Under the pieces are notes generated by a model, which was given only the letters and a program-made list of their open reading frames with translations, ran no database searches and was not told the origin of the DNA. This document shows, in pieces, positions 15,416 to 24,861 of a stretch of 64,000 bases of DNA; the stretch's first letter is position 1; each line of letters starts with the position of its first letter. A program made the position numbers and the translations under genes. The DNA comes from Marmoricola sp. OAE513. Its GTDB lineage: Bacteria; Actinomycetota; Actinomycetes; Propionibacteriales; Nocardioidaceae. The stretch is from the NCBI RefSeq assembly GCF_040546585.1, contig NZ_JBEPOC010000001.1, forward strand, positions 3,596,001-3,660,000, in the 5' to 3' direction.

Positions 15416-16801
15416 ATGACCGCGCGTCGCCTGACGCTCGTCGCCGCCCTCGTGGCGGCGGCGGTGCTCGCGACCGGAACTACGGCGACGCTGAGCGGCT
15501 GGACCGCGGCGGTGGTGGCGAACCCGGGGTCCGACGCCGCGGCGGCCACCCTGGCCCTCGCGCACGCCTACCCGGGCGGGTCCTGCGCGATCACGGCGCG
15601 GGGGACCGGTGCCGTCAGCTGCTCCGGGTCGTTGCTGCCGTCCGCAGCCGTCACGGTCGGTGGCGTCTCAGCGACAGACACGTTGACCAACAACGGCACC
15701 CTGTCCGCCGCACGCCTCGTCTCCGAGGTCCGGGCGACGTCGTGCGGGCCGGTCGCGCTCGCGAACAGCCGGACCGCAGCCGATCCGTTGCTGCCGCGAC
15801 TCGGCACCGCCTTCGGGCAGACCGACCCCTGGGGGGGCTCCGCAGCGGTGACCTTCAGCAGCGGCGGGTACGCCGCCGACGTCGTCGCGACCAGCACCGG
15901 CACCCTCCTCGGCTCGAGCTACAGCCTCGGAGTCTGGTTCAAGGTCGCGAACGGGTACGCCGCCGGCGGGCCGCTGATGAGCCTGGCGGCAAGCCCGGTC
16001 GACGGGAGCTCGGCAGCGTCGAGCCCGATGCTGTGGATGGACACCACCGGCAAGATCCGCTTCCGGCTCACCGGCACGCTGGGGACCTCCAGCAGCGGGG
16101 CGTCGGTGTCGTCGTACAACGACGGGGCCTGGCACCTGGCGGTGCTCAGCGTCGCGGCCACCCTGGTCTCCACCCCCACCCTGTACGTCGACGCGGCCGC
16201 CGGCGTGACCGGCCTGGGCCTGTCGGCGCTCACCGGCGGGAACGCGTACTGGCACCTGGGGTGGGCGGACTTCACCGGGGTCGCCGGTGCCCCCGCCGCC
16301 ACCCTGCCCGGCTCGCTGGCCGGCGCCTTCGTGACCAGCTCGACGGTCAGCTCGGGGACCCGGTCCTCGTTGCTCGGCGCCGCGACGGGCAGCGCGTACG
16401 CGACCCTCGCACTCGGTCTCGCGGGATCGACGCACCTCTGGATGCTCGACGACTCCGGCACCTCGACCCACAGCGGAACACTCCCGGTCATCGGGGCGAC
16501 CTCACCCTGCTCGATGGTCGACCTGGCCTGGAGCGCCACGACGCCGGCCGGAACCATCTCGGCCGGCGGCACCAAGCTGTCGGCGTTCGCCGACGGGTCC
16601 TGGCACACGATCGCCGCTCCAGCGCCGGGCGCCACGCAGAGCTGGGTCGCGACGGCGTCCCGTGACGCGACCTGGAACGCGTACGTCGCCGGGCTCCGCC
16701 TCGCGGTACCGGTGCAGCACCGCATCCAGTCGGCGCCGTCGGGCTCGGCCTGGTCGCGGACGTTCTCCTTCGCCGACGCGACGTCGGTGGTGATCGGGTG
16801 A
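15416..16801 (+). CDS. LamG/concanavalin-like secreted protein of the SipW cluster (substrate D)
   Basis: 461 aa. Signal helix (about 5-24), then LSGWTAAVVANPGSD, the same diverged motif as substrate C. Residues about 165-330 resemble a LamG/concanavalin A-like sandwich: YSLGVWFKVANG, MLWMDTTGKIRFRLTG, DGAWHLAVLSV and TLYVDAAAGVTGL are its typical strands. Such domains often bind sugars or proteins. The C-terminal part repeats the WHT and W pattern but is unassigned. It overlaps the last peptidase-like gene by four bases. Confidence 0.75.
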   Translation: MTARRLTLVAALVAAAVLATGTTATLSGWTAAVVANPGSDAAAATLALAHAYPGGSCAITARGTGAVSCSGSLLPSAAVTVGGVSATDTLTNNGTLSAARLVSEVRATSCGPVALANSRTAADPLLPRLGTAFGQTDPWGGSAAVTFSSGGYAADVVATSTGTLLGSSYSLGVWFKVANGYAAGGPLMSLAASPVDGSSAASSPMLWMDTTGKIRFRLTGTLGTSSSGASVSSYNDGAWHLAVLSVAATLVSTPTLYVDAAAGVTGLGLSALTGGNAYWHLGWADFTGVAGAPAATLPGSLAGAFVTSSTVSSGTRSSLLGAATGSAYATLALGLAGSTHLWMLDDSGTSTHSGTLPVIGATSPCSMVDLAWSATTPAGTISAGGTKLSAFADGSWHTIAAPAPGATQSWVATASRDATWNAYVAGLRLAVPVQHRIQSAPSGSAWSRTFSFADATSVVIG

Positions 16802-17652
16802 GCACGGTGCGCCGGGCGCTGAGCTGGTCTGCCCTCGTGGTGGTGCTGACCGCGACCGTCGTGCTGCTCGGGTGGCGCGTTCACGGAGGTGGCTGGGCGC
16901 GCGTGGAGACACCGTCGATGGGCACGCGCGCGCCGGTCGGATCGCTGCTCTGGGTCGAGCCGGTCGATGTCGACGACGTCCGGGTCGGGGACCTGCTCAC
17001 CTTCCGGCCTCCCGGCTCCGAGCAGACCTACAGCCACCTGGTCGCGGCGGTGAACAGCGACGGCACGCTGAGCACACGGGGCGCCATCACGGGCGCAGAC
17101 CCGTGGCGCATCACCGCGGCAGAGATCGTCGGTCGGACGACGTGGGTCTGGCCGGGCGTCGGCTGGCTGGTGGTGGCCGCTCCCGTCCTCGGTGTGGGCG
17201 CGCTGCTCGTCTGGTGGGTCGTGCGACGGCTCCGCGACCCGGACCTGCGCGAACCCGTCGCGGTCCTGGGAAGCGCCGTCGTGCTCGCCGTCGCGCTCGT
17301 CGTGTACCGCCCGCTGCTCGGTGCGGAGCAGGTGACCTTCACCCCCGAGGACGGCAGTGCGCGAGCGACCTACGTCGGGACCGGGGTGCTGCCCGTCCGG
17401 CTGAGCGGCCGCGACGGCGCGTCGGTCGTGCTGCGCCCGGGAGAGGTCGGCGGGGTGACGGCAGCCGTCCCCGACGATGACGGGGGGACCCTGCCGGGGA
17501 CGCAGCCGCGCCGGTTCACCGTGACGTTGGGCGCGGCGGTCGGCTGGCCGTGGTGGGCGGCTCTGGTGGGCGCCTGCTTCCTGCCTGCCGCCCTGACCAC
17601 CGCGCGTACCACCGGGCGACGCGCTGCACGCAGTACGGCGGCCGTTCACTAA
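16798..17652 (+). CDS. signal peptidase I-like membrane protein (peptidase 3, divergent)
   Basis: 284 aa. N-terminal helix (about 7-28). VETPSMGTRAPVGSLLWV provides the serine (S40) and TYSHLVAAV the histidine (H80); VDDVRVGDLLTF is the conserved third box. Two helices follow (about 120-142 and 153-170), then an extracellular beta domain (about 175-245) and a last helix. It is longer than SipW and its active-site boxes are looser, so it may have different specificity or be inactive. GTG start in a GTGA overlap with substrate D. It is last in the cluster, ten bases before pdxT. Confidence 0.75.
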   Translation: MSTVRRALSWSALVVVLTATVVLLGWRVHGGGWARVETPSMGTRAPVGSLLWVEPVDVDDVRVGDLLTFRPPGSEQTYSHLVAAVNSDGTLSTRGAITGADPWRITAAEIVGRTTWVWPGVGWLVVAAPVLGVGALLVWWVVRRLRDPDLREPVAVLGSAVVLAVALVVYRPLLGAEQVTFTPEDGSARATYVGTGVLPVRLSGRDGASVVLRPGEVGGVTAAVPDDDGGTLPGTQPRRFTVTLGAAVGWPWWAALVGACFLPAALTTARTTGRRAARSTAAVH

Positions 17653-17655
17653 ATT
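17650..17655 (+). promoter_or_regulatory. -10 box TAAATT before pdxT
   Basis: TAAATT ends six bases before the pdxT ATG. GGAGGG lies between, so the transcript could be leaderless from here or be translated from upstream read-through. Confidence 0.4.
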
Positions 17656-17661
17656 GGAGGG

Positions 17662-18273
17662 ATGCTTCCCGCGACGATCGGCGTCTTCGCCCTCCAGGGC
17701 GACGTCCGTGAGCACCTCGCCGCCCTGACCGCCCTCGGTGTGGACGCGATCGGCGTACGGCGACCCGAGGAGCTCGAGCGCTGCGACGGACTGGTGATCC
17801 CCGGTGGGGAGAGCACGACGATGTACAAGCTCGCGAAGACCTTCGAGCTCTTCGAGCCGCTGCAGAAGCGCGTCGCCGAGGGGATGCCGGCGTTCGGCAC
17901 CTGCGCCGGGATGATCATGCTGGCCGACCGGGTCGAGGACGGCACGGCGGACCAGGTCACGCTCGGTGGTCTCGACATCACCGTGCGACGCAACGCCTTC
18001 GGGCGCCAGGTGGACTCCTTCGAGACCGAGCTCGACTTCACCGGTGTCGACCACCCGGTGCACGCGGTCTTCATCCGCGCGCCCTGGGTCGAGTCGGCTG
18101 GCGAGGGTGTCGAGGTGCTGGCGCGCGTCGAGGGCACCCGGGAGGGTGCGGAGGCCGACGGTAGGATCGTCGCCGTTCGTCAGGGCCAGGTGATGGCGAC
18201 GTCGTTCCACCCCGAGGTGGGGGGCGACCTCTCGATCCACCGGCTGTTCGTCGAGCTCGTAGAGAAGCAGTAG
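17662..18273 (+). CDS. pdxT: pyridoxal 5'-phosphate synthase, glutaminase subunit
   Basis: 203-aa class I glutamine amidotransferase that frees ammonia from glutamine and feeds it to PdxS. The nucleophile is the cysteine in GTCAGM, the His-Glu pair is in SFHPEVGGD, and VIPGGEST carries the oxyanion region. The length is normal. It is 11 kb from pdxS; yebC follows by 11 bases as in M. tuberculosis. Confidence 0.96.
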   Translation: MLPATIGVFALQGDVREHLAALTALGVDAIGVRRPEELERCDGLVIPGGESTTMYKLAKTFELFEPLQKRVAEGMPAFGTCAGMIMLADRVEDGTADQVTLGGLDITVRRNAFGRQVDSFETELDFTGVDHPVHAVFIRAPWVESAGEGVEVLARVEGTREGAEADGRIVAVRQGQVMATSFHPEVGGDLSIHRLFVELVEKQ

Positions 18274-18284
18274 GAAGGGAAGTC

Positions 18285-19049
18285 ATGTCCGGCCACTCCA
18301 AATGGGCGACGACCAAGCACAAGAAGGCCGCGCTCGATGCCAAGCGCAGCAAGCTGAACACCAAGCTCATCAAGAACATCGAGGTCGCCGCCCGTCTGGG
18401 CGGAGGCGACCCGACGGGCAACCCGACCCTCTTCGACGCGATCCAGAAGGCCAAGAAGAACTCGGTCACCAAGGACAACATCGACCGCGCCGTGAAGCGT
18501 GGCTCGGGCGCCGAGGCCGGTGGCGCGGACTACTCCACGATCATGTACGAGGGGTACGCCCCGAACGGTGTCGCGGTCCTCATCGAGTGCCTCACCGACA
18601 ACAAGAACCGTGCCGCGATGGAGGTCCGTACGGCGATGAGCCGGAACGGCGGCTCCCTCGCGGACCCCGGCTCGGTCGCCTACCTCTTCCACCGCATGGG
18701 GGTCGTGATCGTGCCGGTCGAGCAGGAGGGCCGGACCGTCTCGGAGGACGACGTCCTCGAGGCGACGATGGACGCGGGCGCCGAGGACGTGAACGACCTC
18801 GACGGTGCCTTCGAGGTGGTCAGCCAGGCGACGGACCTGGTCGACGTGCGGACGGCGCTGCAGACCGCGGGTATCGACTACGACTCCGCCGAGGCGCAGT
18901 TCGTGCCGTCCATGCAGGTCGAGCTCGACCAGGACGGCGCTGCCAAGGTGCTCCGGCTGGTCGACGCGCTGGAGGACCTCGACGACGTGCAGAACGTGTA
19001 CGCGAATTTCGACATCTCCGAGGAGATCATGGCGGCGCTCGACGCCTGA
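18285..19049 (+). CDS. yebC: YebC/PmpR-family protein
   Basis: 254-aa cytoplasmic protein of the three-domain YebC family, with the characteristic start [20 protein letters not shown] and the motif [20 protein letters not shown]. Members have been linked to transcription regulation and, more recently, to easing ribosome stalling at proline-rich stretches. It is placed between pdxT and ruvC, its usual actinobacterial position. AGGAAGGGA precedes the ATG. Confidence 0.95.
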   Translation: MSGHSKWATTKHKKAALDAKRSKLNTKLIKNIEVAARLGGGDPTGNPTLFDAIQKAKKNSVTKDNIDRAVKRGSGAEAGGADYSTIMYEGYAPNGVAVLIECLTDNKNRAAMEVRTAMSRNGGSLADPGSVAYLFHRMGVVIVPVEQEGRTVSEDDVLEATMDAGAEDVNDLDGAFEVVSQATDLVDVRTALQTAGIDYDSAEAQFVPSMQVELDQDGAAKVLRLVDALEDLDDVQNVYANFDISEEIMAALDA

Positions 19050-19102
19050 GCCCCGCGGTCCGGGACCGGTGTGTCGCGCCACCGCGGCGACCGGACTCCG
19101 GT

Positions 19103-19126
19103 TAGGTTGATCCGAACACCTGTTCG
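19103..19126 (+). promoter_or_regulatory. LexA (SOS) box over the ruvCAB promoter
   Basis: CGAACACCTGTTCG (19113-19126) is a perfect match to the actinobacterial LexA operator CGAAC-N4-GTTCG. A -10 TAGGTT lies at 19103-19108, so the operator covers the predicted start of transcription. It is 19 bases before the ruvC ATG and predicts DNA-damage induction of ruvCAB. Confidence 0.85.
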
Positions 19127-19145
19127 CATCGACTGTGAGGCTGCT

Positions 19146-19673
19146 ATGCGCGTTCTGGGCATCGACCCGGGTCTGACCCGGTGCGGCGTCGGCATCGTCG
19201 AGGGCACCGTCGGTCGTCCCCTGTCGCTCGTCGACGTCGGCGTGGTGCGGACCGGTGCGGACCTGCCGGTCGAGCAGCGCCTGCTGCTGATCTCGCGCGG
19301 GATCGAGGCGTGGATCGAGGCGACGAGACCGGACGCGATCGCCGTCGAGCGGGTGTTCGCGCAGGCCAACGTCCGTACGGTCATGGGCACCGCCCAGGTC
19401 AGCGGCCTGGCGCTGGTGGCCGCGTCGGCGCGCGGGCTGCCCGTCGCGATGCACACGCCCAGCGAGGTCAAGGCCGCCGTGACCGGCAGCGGCCGGGCCG
19501 ACAAGGCCCAGGTCGGCACCATGGTCGCCCGACTGCTGCGGCTGGACGCGGCGCCCCAACCGGCCGACGCCGCAGATGCGCTCGCGCTGGCGATCTGCCA
19601 CCTCTGGCGCGGGAGCGCCACCAACCGGATCCAGGCCGCCGTTGCGGCCGGCACGACAGGAGCAGCACGGTGA
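19146..19673 (+). CDS. ruvC: Holliday junction resolvase RuvC
   Basis: 175-aa endonuclease that cuts four-way junctions during recombination repair. The catalytic acidic residues appear in LGIDPG, AVERVF and [14 protein letters not shown]. The start at 19146 (MRVLGIDPG) is chosen because an upstream extension would run over the SOS box. First gene of ruvCAB; the stop overlaps ruvA in GTGA. Confidence 0.96.
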   Translation: MRVLGIDPGLTRCGVGIVEGTVGRPLSLVDVGVVRTGADLPVEQRLLLISRGIEAWIEATRPDAIAVERVFAQANVRTVMGTAQVSGLALVAASARGLPVAMHTPSEVKAAVTGSGRADKAQVGTMVARLLRLDAAPQPADAADALALAICHLWRGSATNRIQAAVAAGTTGAAR

Positions 19674-20272
19674 TCGCGTTCGTACGGGGCCGCGTCCACG
19701 CGGTCGGACTGACCTCGGCGGTCCTCGAGGTCGGCGGGGTCGGCCTGGAGCTGCAGTGCACGCCCAACACGCTCGCCGACCTCCGTACCGGCGCCGAGGC
19801 ACTGCTTCCCTCCTCGTTGGTCGTGCGGGAGGACTCGCTGACCCTGTTCGGCTTCGCCGACGAGGACGAGAAGCAGATGTTCGAGCTCGTGCAGACCGCG
19901 TCGGGCGTCGGTCCCAAGGTCGCCCAGTCCATGCTGGCCGTGCTCGCTCCGGAGGCGATCCGTCGGGCCGTGTCGGGGGAGGACGTGAAGACCCTGACCG
20001 CCGTTCCGGGCATCGGGCAGAAGGGCGCGCAGCGGATCATCCTCGAGCTCAAGGACAGGATCGGCGCCCCCGGCTCGGCGCCGGTCACCGCCGGCGCCCC
20101 CTCGGTCTCGGGGTGGCAGTCCCAGGTGCACGGGGGTCTCGTCGGCCTCGGCTGGTCCGGCAAGGAGGCCGACCGCGCGGTCGCGGCGGTGACGCCCGAG
20201 GCCGAGGCGATGGCCGTTCCCGACGTCGCGAAGCTGCTCCGCCTCGCGCTGCAGACGTTGAGCAAGGCCTGA
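19670..20272 (+). CDS. ruvA: Holliday junction branch migration protein RuvA
   Basis: 200-aa junction-binding protein that loads RuvB. It has an N-terminal OB fold ([14 protein letters not shown]), helix-hairpin-helix motifs ([31 protein letters not shown]) and a C-terminal RuvB-contact domain after a flexible linker. GTG start, four-base overlap with ruvC, one base before ruvB. Confidence 0.96.
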   Translation: MIAFVRGRVHAVGLTSAVLEVGGVGLELQCTPNTLADLRTGAEALLPSSLVVREDSLTLFGFADEDEKQMFELVQTASGVGPKVAQSMLAVLAPEAIRRAVSGEDVKTLTAVPGIGQKGAQRIILELKDRIGAPGSAPVTAGAPSVSGWQSQVHGGLVGLGWSGKEADRAVAAVTPEAEAMAVPDVAKLLRLALQTLSKA

Positions 20273-20273
20273 C

Positions 20274-21389
20274 GTGACCGAGCACGAGTCCGGCGCCGAG
20301 GCCTCGATCCAGGCAGCGCTGGAGCGGGCCGAGCAAGCGTTCCTCGAGGAGCGGGCGAGCGTCACGGGGGTGTCTGCCGACGCCGACGAGCGCGCCGTCG
20401 AGGCCGCCCTGCGTCCCCGCACCCTCGACGAGGTCGTCGGCCAGGAACGCGTCCGCGAGCAGCTCTCGCTGGTTCTCGAGGCCGCCCGCAGCCGCGCGCG
20501 CACCTCGGACCACGTCCTGCTCTCCGGGCCACCCGGGCTAGGCAAGACCACGCTCGCCATGATCATCGCTGCGGAGATGTCCGCGCCGCTGCGGCTGACC
20601 AGCGGGCCGGCCATCACCCACGCCGGCGACCTCGCCGCCATCCTGTCGGGACTGAACGAGGGTGACGTCCTCTTCGTCGACGAGATCCACCGGATGTCGC
20701 GGCCCGCCGAGGAGATGCTGTACCTCGCGATGGAGGACTTCCGCGTCGACGTGATCATCGGCAAGGGGCCCGGCGCGACCTCGATCCCGCTGGAGATCCC
20801 GCCGTTCACCCTGGTCGGCGCCACCACCCGGGCGGGGTTGCTGCCCGGCCCGTTGCGCGACCGCTTCGGGTTCACCGGCCACCTGGAGTTCTACGCCGCC
20901 GACGAGCTCGACCAGATCGTCCAGCGTTCGGCGGGCCTGCTGGACGTGGAGACGCGTCCCGACGGCACCGCCGAGATCGCGTCGCGCTCGCGGGGGACAC
21001 CGCGCATCGCGAACCGGCTGCTCCGCAGGGTTCGCGACTACGCGCAGGTGCGGGCCGACGGGGTCGTGACCCGGGATGTCGCCCGCCGCGCGCTGGACCT
21101 GTTCGAGGTCGACGAGTCCGGGCTCGACCGACTGGACCGCGCCGTGCTGGACGCCCTGTGCCGCCGGTTCGGCGGGGGACCCGTGGGGCTCTCCACCCTC
21201 GCGGTCGCCGTGGGCGAGGAGCGCGAGACGGTGGAGGAGGTCGCCGAGCCGTTCCTGGTCCGCCACGGCATGCTCGCCCGTACGCCGCGCGGCCGGGTCG
21301 CCACCCCGGCGGCCTGGACCCACCTGGGCCTGAGCGTCCCCGCGGCTGCGCCGTTCTCGGACGAGGGCACGCTGTTCGGGGGCTCCTGA
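20274..21389 (+). CDS. ruvB: Holliday junction branch migration ATPase RuvB
   Basis: 371-aa AAA+ motor that drives branch migration with RuvA. Walker A is GPPGLGKTT, Walker B is LFVDEIHR, sensor 1 is [10 protein letters not shown], the arginine finger is in LRDRFGF, and the C-terminal winged helix is present. The N-terminus is about 30 residues longer than in E. coli, as usual in actinobacteria. GTG start. Confidence 0.97.
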   Translation: MTEHESGAEASIQAALERAEQAFLEERASVTGVSADADERAVEAALRPRTLDEVVGQERVREQLSLVLEAARSRARTSDHVLLSGPPGLGKTTLAMIIAAEMSAPLRLTSGPAITHAGDLAAILSGLNEGDVLFVDEIHRMSRPAEEMLYLAMEDFRVDVIIGKGPGATSIPLEIPPFTLVGATTRAGLLPGPLRDRFGFTGHLEFYAADELDQIVQRSAGLLDVETRPDGTAEIASRSRGTPRIANRLLRRVRDYAQVRADGVVTRDVARRALDLFEVDESGLDRLDRAVLDALCRRFGGGPVGLSTLAVAVGEERETVEEVAEPFLVRHGMLARTPRGRVATPAAWTHLGLSVPAAAPFSDEGTLFGGS

Positions 21390-21395
21390 CCGCGC

Positions 21396-21430
21396 CGGTC
21401 ACGTCGAGCGCGACCCGCGCGACGTGACCG
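21396..21430 (+). terminator. stem-loop terminator after ruvCAB
   Basis: CGGTCACGTCG (21396-21406) and CGACGTGACCG (21420-21430) form a perfect 11-pair stem seven bases after the ruvB stop, with no T-run. Confidence 0.75.
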
Positions 21431-21538
21431 GGGGCACGTTCGAGCGGTACCGGCCGTTACACTTCTGCGGCGGTAGAGATGTAGCGCCCCGCGCCGTGCA
21501 CCGCCCCCTGATCTGTAGTCGAACCGAGAGCTCTCACC

Positions 21539-21835
21539 GTGGACCCAGCAATTCAGTTCGTGGTGTTCCTGGTTGCCCTGATCGGGCTCTGGTTCGTGAT
21601 GACCAGGAACACCCGCGCCCAGCAGCGTCGGGTGGCCGAATTGCAGGCCGAGATCAAGATCGGCGACGAAGTGATCATCACCGCGGGTATCTTCGGCACG
21701 GTTCGCGAGGTCAACGACGACCGCGTGGAGCTGGAGATCGCCGAGGGCACCGTGATCACGGTCGCCCGTCAGGTCGTCGTACGGCGTGTGCCGGAGTCCG
21801 AAGCAGCACCCGCCGACGAGCACCCCGAAGACTGA
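21539..21835 (+). CDS. yajC: preprotein translocase accessory subunit YajC
   Basis: 98-aa single-pass membrane protein: helix at about 5-22 (IQFVVFLVALIGLWFVM), then a small basic/acidic cytoplasmic domain (IKIGDEVIITAGIFGTVREV). It joins SecD-SecF in the holotranslocon that assists SecYEG. GTG start; a possible -10 (TAGAGAT) lies about 65 bases upstream. secD starts 15 bases downstream. Confidence 0.94.
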   Translation: MDPAIQFVVFLVALIGLWFVMTRNTRAQQRRVAELQAEIKIGDEVIITAGIFGTVREVNDDRVELEIAEGTVITVARQVVVRRVPESEAAPADEHPED

Positions 21836-21849
21836 GGAGACGCAGGACC

Positions 21850-23589
21850 GTGGCTAAGAAGACGTACCGACCGGGGCGGAACCTGGTCATCTTCTTCCTG
21901 GGAGTCGGCGTGCTCTACGGGTTGGTCGCCCTGGGCGGCAACTGGAAACCCGAGCTCGGCCTCGACCTCCAGGGCGGCACGCGGATCACGCTGATCGCGA
22001 CCGGCGACGTCAAGAAGTCGAGCCTCAACGAGGCCCGCAAGATCATCGACCAGCGCGTCAACGCCTCGGGTGTCGCGGAGTCCGAGGTCACCACCCAGGG
22101 CAGTAAGTTCATCGTCGTGGAGATCCCGGGCAAGACCAAGCGCGACCTGGTGGAGACCGTGAAGCGTCAGGCGCAGCTCCGGTTCCGTCTCGTCGCCGGC
22201 TACCAGCCCGGTGTGCAGACCACGGTGACCACGCCGACCCCGTCGTCGACCACGGCGCCGACCGGGTCGCCGACGGCCAAGCCGTCCTCGACCCCGTCGG
22301 CCAAGCCGTCGGGCACCCCGACCAGCACGGCGACCAAGTCCGGTGCCGCGCAGCGCCCCGCGCCGTTCGTCCGTCAGGCCGACCCGACCCCGACCCCGAC
22401 GCCAACGCCGTCGGGCAAGTCGTCCCCGTCGATCCTCGACGCGGCACTGCCGTCCACCAAGGGTCAGACCCTCGACCAGACCATCGCGTGGGCGGCGAGC
22501 CCGCCGGAGGCCTGGACCACCAAGTTCTCGACCTTCGAGTGCCCCAAGGCCGGCGTCCTGCAGCCGGTCGACAACCCCGACCAGCCGCTGATCACCTGCG
22601 ACGAGGACGGTGGGCGTTACCTGCTCACCAAGGCTGTGATCGAGGGCACCTCGCTCAAGACCGCCTCGGCCGGCATCCCGCAGGGCGAGCTGGAGTGGAC
22701 CGTCAACCTGACCCTGAGCAACAAGGTCGGAGCGGTCTCGGACTTCACCAAGATCAGCCAGAAGCTGCTCGACAACAAGAACGCCTCGGCGATGCCGACC
22801 CAGTTCGCGATCGTGCTGGACGGCCAGGTGCTCTCCGCGCCGCAGTTCACCGGCGTGATCACCGACGGCAAGCCGCAGATCACCGGTGACTTCACCGAGA
22901 GCACCGCGAAGTCGTTGGCGAACTCGCTCAAGTTCGGATCCCTGCCGGTCGCGTTCGAGAAGGACCCGTCCTCGGAGACGATCGGGCCCTCGCTCGCCGG
23001 TGACCAGCTGAGCACCGGTCTCCTGGCCGGAGCGATCGGTCTGTTCGCGGTGATGATCTACTGCCTCATCTACTACCGCGGCCTCGGCCTGGTGGTGCTG
23101 GCCTCGCTGGCACTGGCTGCGGCGATCACGTACTCGATGGTGCTGCTGCTCAGCAAGACGGCTGGCTTCACGCTGACCCTGCCGGGTATCGCAGGTCTGA
23201 TCATCGGCGTCGGTGTCACCGCCGACTCCTTCGTCATCTTCTTCGAGCGCATCCGTGACGAGATGCGCGAGGGCCGCTCGATGCGGGTGGCCGTGGAGAC
23301 CGGCTGGAAGCGTGCGCGCCAGACGCGGATGGCGGCCAACGTGGTCTCGCTGCTGTCGGCCGGCGTGCTCTACATCTTCGCCACCGGCGTCGTGAAGGGC
23401 TTCGGTTTCGCCCTCGGCCTCTCGACCGCGATCGACCTCGCGGTGCTCTTCTGGTTCACCAAGCCCGCGGTGTCCTACCTGGCCCGCTTCAAGTTCTTCA
23501 ACGGCGGTGGTGAGCTGTCCGGGCTCAGCGCCAACACCCTGGGCATGGACGCCATCGGCGCCGGTACGCACGCAGGAGGTAAGGCCTGA
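21850..23589 (+). CDS. secD: protein translocase subunit SecD
   Basis: 579-aa membrane protein with the N-terminal helix (LVIFFLGVGVLYGLVAL), DLQGGTRITL box, large external P1 domain, and C-terminal five-helix bundle (GLIIGVGVTADSFVIFFERIRDE). With SecF it uses the proton gradient to pull proteins outward. An unusual Thr/Ser/Pro/Lys linker of about 70 residues (about 122-195, for example SPTAKPSSTPSAKPSGTP) is inserted in the external domain. The GTG start at 21850 is chosen over longer open frames because the protein start VAKKTYRPGRN is typical. The stop overlaps secF (TGATG). Confidence 0.95.
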   Translation: MAKKTYRPGRNLVIFFLGVGVLYGLVALGGNWKPELGLDLQGGTRITLIATGDVKKSSLNEARKIIDQRVNASGVAESEVTTQGSKFIVVEIPGKTKRDLVETVKRQAQLRFRLVAGYQPGVQTTVTTPTPSSTTAPTGSPTAKPSSTPSAKPSGTPTSTATKSGAAQRPAPFVRQADPTPTPTPTPSGKSSPSILDAALPSTKGQTLDQTIAWAASPPEAWTTKFSTFECPKAGVLQPVDNPDQPLITCDEDGGRYLLTKAVIEGTSLKTASAGIPQGELEWTVNLTLSNKVGAVSDFTKISQKLLDNKNASAMPTQFAIVLDGQVLSAPQFTGVITDGKPQITGDFTESTAKSLANSLKFGSLPVAFEKDPSSETIGPSLAGDQLSTGLLAGAIGLFAVMIYCLIYYRGLGLVVLASLALAAAITYSMVLLLSKTAGFTLTLPGIAGLIIGVGVTADSFVIFFERIRDEMREGRSMRVAVETGWKRARQTRMAANVVSLLSAGVLYIFATGVVKGFGFALGLSTAIDLAVLFWFTKPAVSYLARFKFFNGGGELSGLSANTLGMDAIGAGTHAGGKA

Positions 23590-24839
23590 TGGGCAAGTTC
23601 TCACGACTCGGCAACGAGCTCTACAGCGGTCACCGGTCCATCGACTTCGTCACCAAGCGGGCGCCTTGGTACCTCGCCACGGCGGTCATTGTCGGAGCCT
23701 GCGTCGCGATCATCGCGATCAAGGGCCTCGCCTTCGGTATCGAGTTCACCGGCGGCACCCAGTACCGCATCGAGAAGCTCGAGACCGTCCCGGACTCCCA
23801 GGCCCGCGCCGACGACGTGCGGCAGGACATCATCGACCTGAACATCGAGGAGGCCGGTCTCCCGACCGTCACCACGGCGGGCAGCAGCGTGCTGGTCGTC
23901 GAGCTCGAGTCGGTCTCCAACGAGGACGGCCAGCGGATCATCGACGTGATCCAGAAGGACACCGGCGCGAGTGTCGGGGACATCTCGGAGTCCGACATCG
24001 GCGCGAGCTGGGGTCGTGAGGTCGCCCAACGCGCCGGTCTCGGCGTCGCGGTCTTCCTGCTGCTCGTCGTGCTCTTCATCTGGATGTACTTCCGCGAGTG
24101 GAAGATGTCGGTCGCAGCGTTCGTCGCCCTGGCGCACGACATCACCATCACCATCGGCATCTACGCGCTCTCCGGCTTCCCGGTGACGCCGGCTGCGGTC
24201 ACGGGTCTGCTCGCGATCCTCGGCTTCTCGATGTACGACACGGTCGTCGTCTTCGACAAGATCCGTGAGAACACCCGGCAGCTCTCGCAGAGCCGTCTCT
24301 CCTACGCGCAGGCGACGAACCTGGCCGTCAACCAGACGCTGGTGCGCTCGATCAACACCTCGATCGTCGCGCTGATCCCGATCGGCTCGATCCTCGCGGT
24401 GAGTGCCATCAAGCTCGGCGAGAGCTCGCTGCAGGACCTCGCGCTCGCGCAGTTCGTGGGTATGGCGGTCGGCGTGTACTCCTCGGTGTTCCTCGCGCCC
24501 CGGGTGCTGGTGCACCTGAAGTCGCTGGAGCCGGAGGTGCAGGCCGGCGACCGCCGCGCCCTGGCGCGCGCCCGTCGCGACGTCGACCGGTACGCCAACG
24601 TGCCGGCGTTCACCGAGGACATGCCGATCTCGGCGGACCCCGACGGTGGTGACGAGCCCGGCGACGGTGACGACGGGGTGGGAAGCGGGGAGCGCGCGCA
24701 GTTCCGCGCCCCCATCGCCCGGCCCACGGCATCGGGGTCCGGTCGGGTCGTGCCCGACCCCAAGGCACCGGTGTCGCAGTCCGGTTCTGCGAACCGACCG
24801 CAGCCGAGCAAGCAGCCTCGCTCCAAGCGCGGCAAGTGA
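23589..24839 (+). CDS. secF: protein translocase subunit SecF
   Basis: 416-aa partner of SecD with six helices, the [13 protein letters not shown] box and the [17 protein letters not shown] motif. The C-terminal 110 residues are a charged, Pro/Ser-rich cytoplasmic tail common in actinobacteria. One-base overlap with secD. Confidence 0.95.
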   Translation: MGKFSRLGNELYSGHRSIDFVTKRAPWYLATAVIVGACVAIIAIKGLAFGIEFTGGTQYRIEKLETVPDSQARADDVRQDIIDLNIEEAGLPTVTTAGSSVLVVELESVSNEDGQRIIDVIQKDTGASVGDISESDIGASWGREVAQRAGLGVAVFLLLVVLFIWMYFREWKMSVAAFVALAHDITITIGIYALSGFPVTPAAVTGLLAILGFSMYDTVVVFDKIRENTRQLSQSRLSYAQATNLAVNQTLVRSINTSIVALIPIGSILAVSAIKLGESSLQDLALAQFVGMAVGVYSSVFLAPRVLVHLKSLEPEVQAGDRRALARARRDVDRYANVPAFTEDMPISADPDGGDEPGDGDDGVGSGERAQFRAPIARPTASGSGRVVPDPKAPVSQSGSANRPQPSKQPRSKRGK

Positions 24840-24861
24840 ACCCCCCAAGGAAGTCGGCACG

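Noticed and set aside
15919-18240. A 773-aa minus-strand open frame
   Set aside because: It is antisense to the SipW cluster and pdxT; a high-GC shadow only.
5802-18273. Genomic island delivered by an integrase or insertion sequence between pdxS and pdxT
   Set aside because: No transposase, integrase, tRNA gene or flanking direct repeat was seen.
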